Shown here one piece after another: positions 22,755 through 23,879 of a stretch of DNA of 23,879 nt. Source of the stretch: a virus; IMG/VR virus record IMGVR_UViG_3300009593_000122, positions 1 to 23,879 of that record, one strand, 5' to 3'. Position 1 is the stretch's first letter. The number at the start of each line of letters is the position of its first letter. Made by a program: the position numbers and the translations under genes. The notes beneath the pieces were generated by a model. That model was not told the DNA's origin, ran no database searches, and was given only the letters and a program-made list of their open reading frames with translations.

Positions 22755-22947
22755 AATACTTTTCTTTTCTTGGAATAGTTTTAGTTTTATCTTTGTGGAC
22801 TTGAGTCAGTCCATGTTTAGGTGTTTTCTTATGTGACTTTACCTTTGGTTCTTTCTTACCAAATATCTTTTCCCAATTGTCTTGATAGACTGTACCTTCT
22901 GATGGGCGTTGTTTCGAACCTTTCCCACCATGCCATTGCTTTGTCAT
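22741..22947 (-). CDS. Small basic protein, conserved type in T4-like phages
   Basis: 68 residues, strongly basic: MTKQWHGGKGSKQRPSEGTV, then YQDNWEKIFGKK and a lysine-rich tail (KVKSHKKTPKHGLTQVHKDK). The opening HGGKGSKQRP...NWEKIFGKK is a pattern I recall from short uncharacterised proteins in many phages. No function is known to me; nucleic-acid binding is plausible from charge. It reads leftward after gp32 and overlaps the tape-measure gene by 14 bases at its 3' end. The ribosome site is poor (GGAAAA), and a late promoter at 23137 would give it a leader of about 184 bases. Confidence 0.7.
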   Translation of the reverse strand: MTKQWHGGKGSKQRPSEGTVYQDNWEKIFGKKEPKVKSHKKTPKHGLTQVHKDKTKTIPRKEKYSTLD

Positions 22948-22979
22948 AAGAATTTTCCATAATATAAAGTTGTTAGATT

Positions 22980-23110
22980 AGCCCCTCTTTTCGACCCGCT
23001 ACCTAACCGATATCACACTGCCGCATTTGATATCTTACCACGATGTATGTACCCAAACCTCAACCAGCCTACTTGGTACATTCTCTGAGTCAAGTGGTTA
23101 CTCAGCCCCC
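22980..23110 (-). ncRNA. Structured leader or small RNA between gp32 and the basic-protein gene
   Basis: This gene-free stretch has about 50% G+C by hand count, well above its surroundings, and three perfect stems in series: GATATCA/TGATATC (23009-23015 with 23028-23034), TGTACC/GGTACA (23048-23053 with 23075-23080) and CTGAGT/ACTCAG (23085-23090 with 23100-23105). Minus-strand RNA from the late promoter at 23137 would contain all three. I tested it for a tRNA: no T-arm or acceptor pairing fits. It may be a regulatory 5' leader, a small RNA, or a gp32 3' end. Confidence 0.4.
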
Positions 23111-23136
23111 TAAGTCAATTCTATTACTGCATAGTA

Positions 23137-23144
23137 TATTTATA
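23137..23144 (-). promoter_or_regulatory. Late promoter downstream of gp32
   Basis: Exact TATAAATA on the minus strand, 28 bases after the gp32 stop, with expected RNA start near 23131. It would transcribe the structured stretch and the 68-aa gene independently of gp32. Confidence 0.65.
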
Positions 23145-23171
23145 ATTCAAATAGATTAGAATTGACAATCC

Positions 23172-23879
23172 TTACACATCATTTGCAAGTTTTTGGAAAT
23201 ATGAGAGTGACTCATCTTCCTCTACATCTGTTGATACAGTAGTAGGTTCTGCAACTGTTGGTTCTGGACTTGGAAATGCAACATCGTCCATGTCAGATGC
23301 AACTGAAGCTGCAGTTGCTGTTGATGCTGTCATTCCTAAAACTCTGTCGAGTTTTTGTTTCAACTCATCATAAGATTTAAACTGGTCTGCACCAATAACA
23401 TCTTGTAATGAATGTTGACTGTTCCAGACTGCCTCCAATTTTGCATCATCATCCGATAATGGTTTTGGAGTTGCAAACTCAGACTTGTCATAGTTCCAGT
23501 AGCCATCTACTTTACGAACTTTAATTTTAAAGTCTGCACCTTCCCATAAATCAAATGGATTCATAGGTGTTTCATCTTGAAACTGTGGTTGCATTCTGTC
23601 TTTCAACATTTCAAAGATTTTCTTCCCATATCTGAATAGGAATACTTTACCTTCATTTTCTGGATGTGTAGGGTCAGAAACTACAAGAATGTTTGACACA
23701 TAGTGCAACCTTCTTTTCTGTTTCCTTGCTATATCCTTGTTTGACTCAAGACCAGAGTTCCACAATTCAGTATTGTGTTCTGATACTGGGTCTTTCTCAT
23801 TAAGAGTCGTTAGAGACTTCTCAATGTACCATCCACCTGGCCCTTGGAAACCATGGTCAAAGTATTGAACCCAAGGCAT
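23172..23879 (-). CDS. 32: Single-stranded DNA-binding protein gp32, N-terminus cut by window edge
   Basis: 235 residues of the T4 gp32 core and C-terminus. The core matches in order: FDHGFQGPGGWYIEKS (T4 NHGFKKNGKWYIETC), RLHYVSNILVVSDPTHPENE, GKVFLFRYGKKIF, WEGADFKIKVRKVDGYWNYD, and FKSYDELKQKLDRVLG. The acidic tail (DVEEDESLSYFQ) would contact replication and recombination partners. Zinc-binding cysteines of T4 (C77, C87, C90) are replaced (EKSLTTLNEKDPVSEHNTEL has none). The Met at 23879 is at the edge and is not the true start; about 50-60 N-terminal residues, including the cooperativity domain, are expected beyond it. It coats single-stranded DNA in replication, recombination and repair. 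Confidence 0.93.
   Translation of the reverse strand: MPWVQYFDHGFQGPGGWYIEKSLTTLNEKDPVSEHNTELWNSGLESNKDIARKQKRRLHYVSNILVVSDPTHPENEGKVFLFRYGKKIFEMLKDRMQPQFQDETPMNPFDLWEGADFKIKVRKVDGYWNYDKSEFATPKPLSDDDAKLEAVWNSQHSLQDVIGADQFKSYDELKQKLDRVLGMTASTATAASVASDMDDVAFPSPEPTVAEPTTVSTDVEEDESLSYFQKLANDV

Noticed and set aside
22978-23112. Possible tRNA or tmRNA in the GC-rich stretch.
   Set aside because: No 7-bp acceptor pairing, no T-loop TTCGA motif in a stem and no anticodon arm could be fitted.

Overview
This window looks like part of the virion-morphogenesis region of a T4-like myovirus (contractile-tail phage). The best matches by eye are to the marine T4-like group (cyanophage and pelagiphage relatives). 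The low G+C content, the gp5 homologue without a lysozyme domain, the DUF4815-type structural protein, the very large gp7-like protein and the gp32 without zinc cysteines all fit that group. The host cannot be fixed from the sequence; a low-GC marine bacterium such as SAR11 or a picocyanobacterium is an inference.

Layout. From 1 to 17787 every gene reads leftward (minus strand) and most build the baseplate. Taken in transcription order they are gp48 (tube cap), gp53 (wedge), gp27 (hub), a cassette of tiny membrane ORFs with a complete panD (aspartate 1-decarboxylase), gp5 (hub/spike), an unrecognised helical protein, gp25 and gp6 (wedge), a terminator, a small fibre-like protein, a 1645-aa gp7-like protein, gp8, and a DUF4815-like structural protein cut by the left edge. 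From 17830 to 22754 the genes read rightward: gp4 (head completion), a conserved unknown, a tail-tube-fold protein (gp54-like), a gp26-like tail-assembly protein with an apparent -1 frameshift extension, a two-helix membrane protein, and a tape-measure-like protein. The right end (22741-23879, minus strand) holds a small basic protein, a structured intergenic leader, and gp32 (single-stranded DNA-binding protein), cut by the right edge.

Regulation. T4-type late promoters (TATAAATA) can be read directly at several places. One pair at 17787-17830 forms an exact 11-bp inverted repeat that fires both divergent arms. Three genes have the box placed so that transcription should start at or next to the start codon.

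The least ordinary segment is 12887-13985: panD, four tiny hydrophobic ORFs linked by ATGA overlaps, a dedicated late promoter, and, directly upstream of it, direct repeats of TAGGAGTCCC spaced 21, 22, 21 and 88 bp apart. This looks like a separately controlled metabolic or membrane cassette inserted between two hub genes. The second notable element is the slippery heptamer T TTT TTC at the end of the gp26-like gene. It would make a 302-aa fusion, the same arrangement as the G/GT tail chaperones of siphophages. No stretch longer than about 300 bases lacks a gene; the two longest gaps (13800-13998 and 22948-23171) are described as features.
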